This document shows, in pieces, positions 28,088 to 36,104 of a DNA stretch of 64,000 nt. This DNA is from Hyphomonadaceae bacterium BRH_c29 (GTDB lineage: Bacteria; Pseudomonadota; Alphaproteobacteria; Caulobacterales; Hyphomonadaceae): contig LADW01000027.1 in NCBI GenBank assembly GCA_000961695.1, forward strand, positions 1-64,000, in the 5' to 3' direction. Under the pieces are notes generated by a model. That model ran no database searches. It was not told the DNA's origin and saw only the letters and a list, made by a program, of their open reading frames with translations. The position numbers and the translations under genes were made by a program. How positions within the stretch are numbered: the stretch's first letter is position 1; each line of letters opens with the position of its first letter.

Positions 28088-29469
28088 AATACATTTCTAC
28101 ACGGGGCCAAGCTCCGTCTACTGACTTTGCGGGCGCTTGCCTTGCCGGTCTCGCGCCCGATGGCGGTCTTTATGTGCCGGAGACGTTCCCGCAGATCGCC
28201 CCACCGGCGAAGGGCGAGGCCTATCACGACGTTGCTGCGCGCATCCTGTCGGCCTTTGCCGGTGATGCGATCCCGGCGGACGACATGAAAGTCCTCTGTA
28301 AGCGCGCCTATGCCAATTTCTCGCACCAGTGCGTCGCGCCGCTGACCCAGTGGCGCCCGGACGCGTGGCTGATGGAGCTGCACCACGGCCCGACGCTGGC
28401 GTTCAAGGATGTGGCGATGCAGATCATCGCGCAGATCTATGACTATCTGCTCGGCAAATCCGGCCAGCGCATGATGATCACCTGCGCCACGTCCGGCGAT
28501 ACGGGCGGCGCGGCTGCTGCGGCCTTTGCCGGTGCGAAACATGCTGATCTCGTGATCCTGCATCCGCACGAGCGGGTCTCGCCGGTGCAGCGCATGTTCA
28601 TGACCACAACCGGCAGCCCGAACGTGATCAACCTCGCTGTCGATGGTGACTTCGACGATTGCCAGGCCATCGTGAAGGACATGTTCGGCGACCGTGAGTT
28701 TGTTTCCGCCGTGAACCTGTCGGGCGTCAATTCAATCAACTGGGCGCGCGTTGCGGCGCAGTCGGTCTACTACGCGATGGTGCAGGCCTCCCTTGGCGGC
28801 CCGCTGCGCTTCGTCGTGCCAAGCGGCAATATGGGCGATGCGCTGGCCGGTTATGTTGCCGCGCGCTGCGGTCTGCTGAGCGGCGGGTTCGAAGCGGTGT
28901 GCGCAGTGAACGCGAACGATGCCCTGGCTCGCCTGTTCAACACGGGCGTCATGGCCCGCCTGTCAGCCGTGGCCACGCCCAGCCCGGCCATGGATATTTC
29001 TGTGCCGTCCAACTTTGAACGCTTCCTGTTCGAGATGAGCGGCCGGGACGCCGAAGCCGTGCGTCAGGCCTACGACACCTACAAGCAGGCGGGGGAAACC
29101 CCCCTGCCGGAAGTGGCAATGTCACGGCTGAAATGCTCAGGCCTGTCCGCAGCGTCCGTCAGCAATGCTGAGACGATGGAAGAGATGAAGCGGTTCGAAG
29201 CAGAGACCGGTTGGCAGATCTGTCCGCATACGGCCGTTGGTACGTTCCATGCCCGCCGCCTGCCGGACGCCGATGTGAAGACGGTCGTGCTGGCCACAGC
29301 CGCCGCCTCGAAATTCCCGGAGACCGTGGAAGAGGCGACCGGCCGCAAGCCTGTGATGCCCGCGCGGGCCGAAGTGCTCTATGCGCGTGAGGAAGTGTTC
29401 GAACGGATCGCTCCTTCGCTGGCTGCCGTGCGGGCGCGGATCGAGCAGCACGCCGCCCGGAGCCGGTAG
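28084..29469 (+). CDS. thrC: Threonine synthase
   Basis: 461 residues from GTG 28084. PLP enzyme making threonine from O-phosphohomoserine, of the longer proteobacterial form. N-terminal KYISTRGQAPSTDFAGACLAGLAPDGGLYVPE, PLP-lysine in HHGPTLAFKDVAMQ, phosphate site TCATSGDTGGAAAAAF and VPSGNMGDALAGY. Coupled to SURF1, the common alphaproteobacterial order. Confidence 0.95.
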   Translation: MKYISTRGQAPSTDFAGACLAGLAPDGGLYVPETFPQIAPPAKGEAYHDVAARILSAFAGDAIPADDMKVLCKRAYANFSHQCVAPLTQWRPDAWLMELHHGPTLAFKDVAMQIIAQIYDYLLGKSGQRMMITCATSGDTGGAAAAAFAGAKHADLVILHPHERVSPVQRMFMTTTGSPNVINLAVDGDFDDCQAIVKDMFGDREFVSAVNLSGVNSINWARVAAQSVYYAMVQASLGGPLRFVVPSGNMGDALAGYVAARCGLLSGGFEAVCAVNANDALARLFNTGVMARLSAVATPSPAMDISVPSNFERFLFEMSGRDAEAVRQAYDTYKQAGETPLPEVAMSRLKCSGLSAASVSNAETMEEMKRFEAETGWQICPHTAVGTFHARRLPDADVKTVVLATAAASKFPETVEEATGRKPVMPARAEVLYAREEVFERIAPSLAAVRARIEQHAARSR

Positions 29470-29470
29470 C

Positions 29471-30040
29471 ATGCAGGCGCCCCTCCGCGAAACGCTGGTA
29501 ACGACAGAGCGGCTTGTGCTCGTTCCGCCGTTCAAGGCGGATTACGCGGAATGGGCGGACTTGCGCGAGCGCAGCCGGGCACATCTTGAGCCCTGGGAAC
29601 CTGTCTGGCCGGACGATGTGCACAGCAAGGCCGACTGGTCCCGTCGCCTGAAAGCCTGGCACCACGGCTGGCGCAAGGGCCGGGCGTATATTTTCCTGAT
29701 CCGGCGCCAGAACGACAACCGGCTGGTCGGCGGGGTGTCGATCACGAATGTCCGAACCTGGCCGGCACAGGCCGCAAACATGGGTTACTGGATCGGCGCG
29801 CCCTACGAAGGTAACGGTTATATGCGCGAAGCGGTCGGCACATTGTGCGCCTGGGCGTTCGAGATTCTGGACCTCTGGCGCATCGAGGCCGGCACGCTGC
29901 CGGGCAATGAACGGTCCCAGCGCGTACTCACTTCTGTTGGCTTCGAACGGGAAGGATTTGCCCGCGATTATCTGGAGATTGCCGGAAAGCGCGAAGACCA
30001 CATCCTTTTCGCCCTCGTCAGGCCGGGCCAGCGGAGGTAG
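29471..30040 (+). CDS. GNAT N-acetyltransferase, RimJ/RimL-like
   Basis: 189 residues from ATG 29471, one base after the thrC stop. Acetyl-CoA-dependent acetyltransferase of the RimJ/RimL type: TERLVLVPPFKADYAEWADLRERSR, GGVSITNVRTWPAQAANMGYWIGAPYEGNGYMREAVGTLCAWAF with the pyrophosphate loop, and LPGNERSQRVLTSVGFEREGFARDYL. Protein N-terminal alpha-amino acetylation is likely but the target is unknown. Confidence 0.85.
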   Translation: MQAPLRETLVTTERLVLVPPFKADYAEWADLRERSRAHLEPWEPVWPDDVHSKADWSRRLKAWHHGWRKGRAYIFLIRRQNDNRLVGGVSITNVRTWPAQAANMGYWIGAPYEGNGYMREAVGTLCAWAFEILDLWRIEAGTLPGNERSQRVLTSVGFEREGFARDYLEIAGKREDHILFALVRPGQRR

Positions 30041-30053
30041 ATTCCTCCCCATC

Positions 30054-31082
30054 ATGGCGCAATCTTCTGATATCAGCCCGCAGGGCAACTGGCACTGGAA
30101 CGCCCCGGCGAAGCGTCTGTTGATCGATGTGCAGCGCGGCGCCGACTTGTCGGAACTGTCCGGCGACTGGTCCATTGATGCTCTCGAACAGATGCTGGAA
30201 GGTCTCAGCCGGGGGCGGCTGGACCGGGCGTTTGAGGGCGGCGACGGGCCTGTGCGCTGCAATTTGCGTCTGTCGAGTGGGCGCAGCGTGCATCTGGTCG
30301 GCGCCTTCGTGGGCGAGTCCGAGGCACGCGGCATGCTGCTGAGCGGCGATGACTTCCAGGAAATCGATCCGTCCGATCTCAATCCGGGGCCGGATCTGGC
30401 ACCGGTTTTCCAGCCCATCGTGTCACTACGCAACGGGCAGGTTGCGGGCTTCGAAGCGCTGGCCCGTTGGGACGATGGCGACCCGAAATCGCCGCCGAGC
30501 CGTTACGAAGACGAGGCGCTGGCCTCAAACATGCTGATCCGCTCTGCCGAAGCGCTCGCGCGCCTGCGCGAAGTTACCGGCCGGGGCGATCTGTTCATGC
30601 ATGTGAACCTCACCGCGCGCGACCTCGCCAAGGGCACGTTGCCGGCGCTCGTTGAAGCGCTGATCAATGGCTACAATCTGCCGGACCGGTCGCTGAAGAT
30701 GGAGCTCACCGAGCAGGCTGCGCTGCGGGACGCAGACTATGCGCTGTCAGCGGCGCTGGCACTGAAGGCGGTCGGGGCGGGGCTGGTGCTGGACGATTTC
30801 GGCACCGGGCATTCCTCGTTCGCCTGGCTGGCAGACCTGCCGGCGGACAGTCTCAAGATCGATCACGGCCTGACGCGCCGCCTTGGCCAGCACCGTACCG
30901 ACACGATCCTCTCCACGATCACGCTTCTGGCCAGCCGCCTCGGCATGACCAGCACGGCAGAAGGCGTGGAGCGCAAGGAAGACGCCGCCCGCCTGCGCGC
31001 GCTCGGTTTCGATCATGTGCAGGGATTTGCGTTTGCCCGGCCGATGGATATCGAGTCCGCCATCCGCTTCATGCGCTACTGA
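30054..31082 (+). CDS. EAL-domain c-di-GMP phosphodiesterase with PAS-like N-terminus
   Basis: 342 residues. The C-terminal EAL domain (from ~residue 115) hydrolyses c-di-GMP; catalytic motifs are kept: FEALARW (134-136 EAL), HVNLTAR, KMELTEQ, LDDFGTGHSS, LKIDHGL and TAEGVE. The first ~105 residues (WHWNAPAKRLLIDVQ...LSELSGDWSIDALEQ...SGRSVHLVGAF) resemble a degenerate PAS sensor. The only Shine-Dalgarno (GGAGG 30033-30037) lies 16 bp from the ATG and can pair with CCTCC 30044-30048. Confidence 0.9.
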   Translation: MAQSSDISPQGNWHWNAPAKRLLIDVQRGADLSELSGDWSIDALEQMLEGLSRGRLDRAFEGGDGPVRCNLRLSSGRSVHLVGAFVGESEARGMLLSGDDFQEIDPSDLNPGPDLAPVFQPIVSLRNGQVAGFEALARWDDGDPKSPPSRYEDEALASNMLIRSAEALARLREVTGRGDLFMHVNLTARDLAKGTLPALVEALINGYNLPDRSLKMELTEQAALRDADYALSAALALKAVGAGLVLDDFGTGHSSFAWLADLPADSLKIDHGLTRRLGQHRTDTILSTITLLASRLGMTSTAEGVERKEDAARLRALGFDHVQGFAFARPMDIESAIRFMRY

Positions 31083-31643
31083 TCAGGCGTTTCCGGGATC
31101 GACCTGAAGCCGCCCGCTTTCGATGCCCAACCGGCCAAGCGCATGGCGCCATTTGCTCTCGTGCGCGCTGGAGAAGATCAAATCCGGATCCATATCGGAG
31201 ACCAGCCAGGCATTGTCCGCCAGTTCCGCCTCCAGCTGGCCCGCGCCCCAGCCGGAATAGCCGAGCGCCAGCACGCTGCGCCGCGGCGGTCGGGATGAGC
31301 CCATGGCCTCAAGTATGTCTCGTGTGGCGGTCATACAAATCTCGCCCTCGACGGGCAGGGTGGCGCCTTCGCTGTAGACGTCATCGGTGTGCAGCACGAA
31401 GCCACGATCAGAGCTGACCGGCCCGCCATCCAGCACGAATGTGTCCGGCACGTCGGTTTCGATCGGCACGTCCAGCTGTTCCAGTAGTTGCGGCAGACGC
31501 AGGTGGGCCATCGGCTTGTTGAGCACGATGCCCATCGCGAATTCGGGAGAGTGCGCACAGACCAGGATGACAGAACGGGCAAATCGCTTGTCGCCGATGC
31601 CGGGCAAGGCGATCAGAAGCATGCCTGTCAGGTCTGTGTCCAT
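31083..31643 (-). CDS. YqgE/AlgH family protein
   Basis: 186 residues from ATG 31643 (GTG 31664 is an alternative). Family DUF179: GMLLIALPGIGDKRFARSVILVCAHSPEFAMGIVLNKPM, VLDGGPVSSDRGFVLHT, LALGYSGWGAGQLEAELADNAWLV. Function not established; linked in other bacteria to alginate or redox regulation. Its stop (TGA read on the minus strand) abuts the EAL gene stop in TGATCA. Confidence 0.93.
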   Translation of the reverse strand: MDTDLTGMLLIALPGIGDKRFARSVILVCAHSPEFAMGIVLNKPMAHLRLPQLLEQLDVPIETDVPDTFVLDGGPVSSDRGFVLHTDDVYSEGATLPVEGEICMTATRDILEAMGSSRPPRRSVLALGYSGWGAGQLEAELADNAWLVSDMDPDLIFSSAHESKWRHALGRLGIESGRLQVDPGNA

Positions 31644-31767
31644 GGGGCGCGGATATCCTTCCACGCCAAGGCTGGGGGATCAGGACCTGTTTGGCAAGGG
31701 CGGTATTCCTTGCGTCGATGCTTCAGGCCACCTATTTCCATGGTCAAACCTGCAGGGAGAAAAGCAG

Positions 31768-32250
31768 ATGAGCATCAAGGTTGGCGACAAGCTTCCGGAC
31801 GCAACTTTCATGGAAATGACCGCAGACGGTCCCGCACCGCTCAGCACGGCTGACGTGTTCGGGGGCAAGACCATCGCCCTCTTCGCGGTTCCGGGCGCCT
31901 ACACGCCGACCTGCTCGGCCAAGCACCTGCCGGGCTTCGTCGACCATCTCGATGATTTCAAGGCCAAAGGCGTGGACGAAGTGGTCTGCACCTCGGTCAA
32001 CGACGTCTTCGTCATGGGCGCCTGGGGCAAGAGCGCCGGCGCAGATGGCAAGGTGCGCATGCTGGCTGACGGCAACGGCACATTCGCCAAAGCGCTCGGT
32101 CTTGAAATGGATGGTTCGGGCTTCGGCATGGGCCAACGCTCGCAGCGCTACTCCATGATCGTCAAGGACGGCACGGTTGCAGAGCTCAACGTCGAGCAGG
32201 GCGGTGAATTCAAGGTTTCCAGCGCCGACTACATGCTCGGACAACTTTGA
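31768..32250 (+). CDS. Peroxiredoxin, Prx5/hybrid type
   Basis: 160 residues from ATG 31768, with GGGAGAAAAG before it. Thioredoxin-fold peroxidase: KVGDKLPDATFMEM, active site FAVPGAYTPTCSAKHLPGFVDH with the peroxidatic Cys, and SVNDVFVMGAWGK. Only one other Cys (VVCTSVND), the usual Prx5 position. Reduces hydrogen or organic peroxides with glutaredoxin or thioredoxin. Confidence 0.92.
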   Translation: MSIKVGDKLPDATFMEMTADGPAPLSTADVFGGKTIALFAVPGAYTPTCSAKHLPGFVDHLDDFKAKGVDEVVCTSVNDVFVMGAWGKSAGADGKVRMLADGNGTFAKALGLEMDGSGFGMGQRSQRYSMIVKDGTVAELNVEQGGEFKVSSADYMLGQL

Positions 32251-32289
32251 AAAATAAGCGCTAACGCCTCTTAACGAAATCAGTCCATG

Positions 32290-32324
32290 ATCGGCGTGCC
32301 TCGGGGACAGGCACGCCGATTTTG
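32290..32324 (+). terminator. Terminator after peroxiredoxin gene
   Basis: Perfect 11-bp stem ATCGGCGTGCC (32290-32300) / GGCACGCCGAT (32310-32320) with a 9-nt loop, followed by TTTG; 40 bp downstream of the stop. Confidence 0.85.
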
Positions 32325-32391
32325 TTCGTTTCTTATTGAAAAACGGCAAGCCCTCCCCACGTCTATTGAACGCAACAAAGGAGAGGGACTC

Positions 32392-33342
32392 ATGGACCCA
32401 ATTTCGAGCGTGTTTCTGCTGATTGCCGCGGTGGGCCTCATCGTCATCCTGTCATCGGTAAAGCAGGTACCGCAGGGCTATAACTGGACGGTCGAGAATT
32501 TCGGCCGCTACACACGCACACTGAACCCTGGCCTGCATCTCCTGATGCCGATCTACCAGAAGGTCGGCCGCAAGATGAACATGATGGAAACCGTGCTGGA
32601 CGTGCCCCAGCAGGAAGTCATCACCAAGGATAACGCCATGGTGTCGTGCGATGCCATCGTCTTCATCCAGGTCATCGACGCCGTCGCGGCGGCGTATGAG
32701 GTGAACAACCTTCATAACGCGATCCAGAACCTTGCGCTGACCAATATCCGTACCGTTGTCGGCTCGATGGACCTCGATGAGGTGCTTTCGAACCGTGACG
32801 ACATCAACGCGCGCCTGCTGCACGTGATCGACGCGGCGACCAATCCGTGGGGCGTGAAGGTCACGCGGATCGAGATCGCCGATCTCAGCCCGCCGGCCGA
32901 CATCACTGAAGCGATGAACCGCCAGATGAAGGCCGAGCGCCTGAAACGTGCGGAAATCCTGACGGCGGAAGGCGACAAACAGTCTGCCATCCTCAAGGCG
33001 GAAGGCCAGAAGCAGGCCAAGATCCTTGAAGCTGAGGGCCGCCGTGAAGCTGCCTTCCGTGATGCCGAAGCCCGCGAACGCGAAGCCGAGGCAGAAGCCA
33101 AGGCGACGGCGGTTGTCAGCGAAGCCATCGCCAAGGGCGACGTCAACGCGATCAACTACTTCCTCGGCCAGGCCTATGTCGAAGCCTTCGGCAAACTGGC
33201 GACGAGCCCGCAGCAGCGGACCGTCATCATCCCGGCCGAATTCTCAAGCATCATCGGCGCTATCGAAGGCATCAAAGGCCTCACGGGCGCCGCGAAAGAG
33301 GTCCAGGTGCAAAGCGGCGCCGTGCCGCCGACCCGCACCTAG
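32392..33342 (+). CDS. SPFH/band-7 protein (slipin/QmcA-like)
   Basis: 316 residues from ATG 32392 with AAAGGAGAGGG upstream. N-terminal membrane anchor (SSVFLLIAAVGLIVILSSV), then the band-7 domain (VPQGYNWTVENFGRYTRTLNPGLHLLMPIYQ ... EVITKDNAMVSCDAIVFIQV) and an Ala/Glu-rich coiled coil (AERLKRAEILTAEGDKQSAILKAEGQ, region ~180-245). Forms large ring assemblies in membrane microdomains. Pairs with NfeD downstream. Confidence 0.93.
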   Translation: MDPISSVFLLIAAVGLIVILSSVKQVPQGYNWTVENFGRYTRTLNPGLHLLMPIYQKVGRKMNMMETVLDVPQQEVITKDNAMVSCDAIVFIQVIDAVAAAYEVNNLHNAIQNLALTNIRTVVGSMDLDEVLSNRDDINARLLHVIDAATNPWGVKVTRIEIADLSPPADITEAMNRQMKAERLKRAEILTAEGDKQSAILKAEGQKQAKILEAEGRREAAFRDAEAREREAEAEAKATAVVSEAIAKGDVNAINYFLGQAYVEAFGKLATSPQQRTVIIPAEFSSIIGAIEGIKGLTGAAKEVQVQSGAVPPTRT

Positions 33343-33415
33343 GCGGCCATCTTCTTCCAGCGTCCCGGACTGACCCGGGGCGCCGGATAGACTTCCTGCT
33401 GAAGGGACACATACA

Positions 33416-33892
33416 ATGATGGAAGAGATCTTCACTCACCTGACCGTCTGGCACTGGCTGGCTTTTGGTCTTGTCCTGCTGGGCATCGAGATGATGACCG
33501 GGACGTTCGACTTCCTGATGATCGCGATTGCTGCCTGGGCGTCTGCCGCGTTTGCCTGGCTTGCTCCGGACAGCCTGGCCGGCTGGGAAGGTCAGCTGTT
33601 CTTCTTCGGCGGGGCCGCCATCGTTATGGTCGTGTTCGGGCGTACCTTGCTCAGCGGCCTGCGGGGCAAAGCTGAAGAACACCCGACCCTCAACAAACGG
33701 ATGGCCAGCCTTGTCGGCCAGCGCGGCGTGGCCTCAGCCGATTTCTCAGCCTCCGGCGAAGGAAGGGTCAAGATCGGCGACACGATGTGGGGCGCCGAAA
33801 CCGTTGAGGGGTCTGAGACTGTCCGGAGCGGTGACGCTGTGGTGGTCGAGGGCGCGCGTATGAACACGGCCCTCGTCCGGAAGAGCAGCTAG
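33416..33892 (+). CDS. NfeD-like membrane protein
   Basis: 158 residues: three hydrophobic segments near the N-terminus (LAFGLVLLGIEMMTGTFDFLMIAIAAW, LFFFGGAAIVMVVFG) and a C-terminal OB-fold NfeD domain (MASLVGQRGVASADFSASGEGRVKIGDTMWGAE ... VRSGDAVVVEGARMNTALVRK). NfeD proteins act with SPFH partners; the 73-bp spacing after the slipin gene fits that pair. Confidence 0.88.
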   Translation: MMEEIFTHLTVWHWLAFGLVLLGIEMMTGTFDFLMIAIAAWASAAFAWLAPDSLAGWEGQLFFFGGAAIVMVVFGRTLLSGLRGKAEEHPTLNKRMASLVGQRGVASADFSASGEGRVKIGDTMWGAETVEGSETVRSGDAVVVEGARMNTALVRKSS

Positions 33893-33901
33893 GCTTTCAG
33901 A

Positions 33902-35434
33902 TCAGTGCGCGTCTTTGATGAAGGCGCGCACGTCATCTGATAGTTTGATGCCGTCCTGTTGGGTCAGGTACATCATATGCCCGGCGTCATAGTAATCGAA
34001 CTGGACCCGGTCGAGCACGACGCCGTTCTTGTGAAGTGCCATTTCAGCCCCGAAGAACGGCGTGGCCAGATCGTACCAGCCAGTGGCCAGCATGACTTTC
34101 AGGTCCGGGTTCTCACGCATGCCTTTGCCAAGCCACGGCGTGACATTGACATAAGCCGGCCAGCCGCCGCCATCCACGCTCCAGTTCCACTGTGAACCCG
34201 GCTCGCCGGTCAGCACCTTGTAGGGGCGGGTGAAGTCCACTTTCAATTCGCGGGTCAGATAATCATTGATCGCGGCGACATAGGCGACATCCATTCCGTA
34301 GCCGGACGGGTCATTCTCCGGAGAGTCCGCCGTGCCTTCGCTGTCGACGCCTTTGTAGCGGCCATCGAAACGGCCGACGGTGTAGCCCTCATCGCGTAGC
34401 AATTCCTTGCGATAGCGGGTCGGGTCGACGCGCAGCTTGGCCTGCTCGATCCACTTTGCCGAAACGCCGAGATAGTCGCTCATGTCGGCGGCGATTTCGC
34501 TTTCCTGCATCGACGTCAGCGTTGAGCCGCGGATCAGCGCAGGGGCCAGCGTGTCGGTGGCATAGTCGCGGGCATCCTTCACGAAGGCGTCGAAATCATT
34601 GTTCCAGCGCGTCTTGTTGGCCTTGCCGTGATACCAGGCGATGGCCGCTTCGGTGGGGAAGAAGGCGATATGGGCTGAGTCATTGCCCGGTGCGAAACGG
34701 GCGTTCTGGAAGTCCAGGATCGCCGAAATCAGGATCACGCCGTTGAGGCCAATGCCGTTCCAGCCGCCCTGCAGCTTCTCGGTCAGTGCTGCCGCACGCG
34801 TGGTGCCATAGCTTTCGCCGGCCAGGAATTTCGGGCTGTTCCAGCGTCCATTCTCGGTCAGCCAGAGGCGGATGAATTCGGCGATGCTGTCGGCGTCTTC
34901 GTTCACGCCGTAGAATTCCTTGCCCTTCGTATCGCCCAGCGGACGGGAATAGCCGGTGCCGACGGGATCGATGAAGACGAGGTCCGTTACATCCAGCAGG
35001 GAGTTCTGGTTGTCCTGCATCGTGTAGGGCGGGGCGCCGACGCCGGTGGCATCGGACGGCGTGATGACCTGCTTCGGACCAAACGCACCCATGTGCAGCC
35101 ACAGCGACGCAGAGCCAGGTCCGCCATTGAAGATGAAGGTGACCGGGCGTTGGGCCGGGCTGGCAACATCGCTGCGAACATAGGTGACTGAGAAGATCGA
35201 CGCGGTTGGCTCATCCTTCTCGTCGCGCAGATAGGTCTCGCCTGCGATGGTCTTGTACTTGATTGTCTCACCGCGCAGCTTGAATGCGTGGTCTGAGGTG
35301 AAGACCTTCGGCTCCGGAATGTCGGCCTTGGCGGCGGGTGTGGCGGCGGGTCTGGCAGGCTCTTCTGCGAAGGTGGGCGCAAAGGCTGGCCCCATGGAGA
35401 GGGCAAAGCCCAAAGCAATCAACCAATTCCGCAT
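33902..35434 (-). CDS. Exported S10-family serine carboxypeptidase
   Basis: 510 residues with signal peptide (MRNWLIALGFALSMGPAFA). Alpha/beta-hydrolase peptidase: oxyanion region FIFNGGPGSASLWLHMG, nucleophile in LAGESYGTTRAA, Asp in LATGWYDLATPFFGAE, and His in YYDAGHMMYL. FIDPVGTGYSRPL is also typical of bacterial S10. Releases C-terminal residues from peptides in the periplasm or outside; could feed the POT transporter (inference). Confidence 0.92.
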   Translation of the reverse strand: MRNWLIALGFALSMGPAFAPTFAEEPARPAATPAAKADIPEPKVFTSDHAFKLRGETIKYKTIAGETYLRDEKDEPTASIFSVTYVRSDVASPAQRPVTFIFNGGPGSASLWLHMGAFGPKQVITPSDATGVGAPPYTMQDNQNSLLDVTDLVFIDPVGTGYSRPLGDTKGKEFYGVNEDADSIAEFIRLWLTENGRWNSPKFLAGESYGTTRAAALTEKLQGGWNGIGLNGVILISAILDFQNARFAPGNDSAHIAFFPTEAAIAWYHGKANKTRWNNDFDAFVKDARDYATDTLAPALIRGSTLTSMQESEIAADMSDYLGVSAKWIEQAKLRVDPTRYRKELLRDEGYTVGRFDGRYKGVDSEGTADSPENDPSGYGMDVAYVAAINDYLTRELKVDFTRPYKVLTGEPGSQWNWSVDGGGWPAYVNVTPWLGKGMRENPDLKVMLATGWYDLATPFFGAEMALHKNGVVLDRVQFDYYDAGHMMYLTQQDGIKLSDDVRAFIKDAH

Positions 35435-35523
35435 GATAAATACCCCATTGTTTCAATTTGGGCGGACCCTAGCAGCCAGACGCTCTGCTGCAAGACCGGC
35501 CTTCAGCCGGGGACTCGTGGCCA

Positions 35524-35560
35524 AACGAAAAACGCCGGCATCGCGAGACGCCGGCGCTTC
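35524..35560 (-). terminator. Terminator of the M23-bactofilin operon
   Basis: Read on the minus strand, CGCCGGC (rc of 35550-35556) pairs with GCCGGCG (rc of 35533-35539), followed by TTTTTCGTTT. An outer AACGAA/TTCGTT pairing strengthens it. Starts ~24 bp after the bactofilin stop. Confidence 0.8.
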
Positions 35561-35579
35561 GTTCCAGATGGAATAAGGA

Positions 35580-36104
35580 TCAGGACGCGGTCGGCGAGAC
35601 ACCGAAACCAGGCGCGACGTTTGGCGTGGCGCTGGCGGACGGCTTGGCGTCGCTGACGGCGGCGCGCGGCGTTGCGTCTTTCAGCGGGTCATCCGAGTGC
35701 TTCACCTGGCCTTCGAACACGGCGTTCGACTGAATCTGCAGTGACGAGTGGACGATGTCCCCCTTCACGTGCGCACCCGTTTCAAGCTCGACTTTGCGAG
35801 CGCGGATGGAGCCTTTGATGCGGCCCTTCACTCTGACGACTTCGGCTTTCACTTCGCCAGTGATGTGACCGGATGCGCCGATTGTGATGTCGGTTGCGGC
35901 CACGTCACCATCGACGGTGCCGTCGATCTGGAGCGCGCCCTCGGAAATCACCGAGCCGTTGATCTTCATATCAGCGCAGATAATCGAAGCTGCCCGGGCG
36001 GCCGGCTTCGAAGCGGCGCCGCGAATGGCATCGACGGAGGGTTGGACCTTTGCCGGCTCAGGAGCCGGGGGCGGTGTGCTGTGTTTGTTACTCTTCGTGA
36101 ACAT
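35580..36104 (-). CDS. Bactofilin
   Basis: 174 residues. Central DUF583 beta-helix (~40-140) made of short repeats: MKINGSVISEGALQIDGTVDGDVAATDITIGASGHITGEVKAEVVRVKGRIKGSI..., flanked by Pro/Ala-rich disordered tails. Bactofilins polymerise without nucleotide into membrane-associated filaments that localise wall enzymes. Overlaps the upstream M23 peptidase gene by 17 bp, the known partnership in curved or stalked alphaproteobacteria. Confidence 0.93.
   Translation of the reverse strand: MFTKSNKHSTPPPAPEPAKVQPSVDAIRGAASKPAARAASIICADMKINGSVISEGALQIDGTVDGDVAATDITIGASGHITGEVKAEVVRVKGRIKGSIRARKVELETGAHVKGDIVHSSLQIQSNAVFEGQVKHSDDPLKDATPRAAVSDAKPSASATPNVAPGFGVSPTAS

Noticed and set aside
32255-32280. 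Possible CtrA site (TTAA-N7-TTAA) after the peroxiredoxin gene
   Set aside because: The half-sites CTAA and TTAA are spaced by six, not seven, and the first is imperfect.
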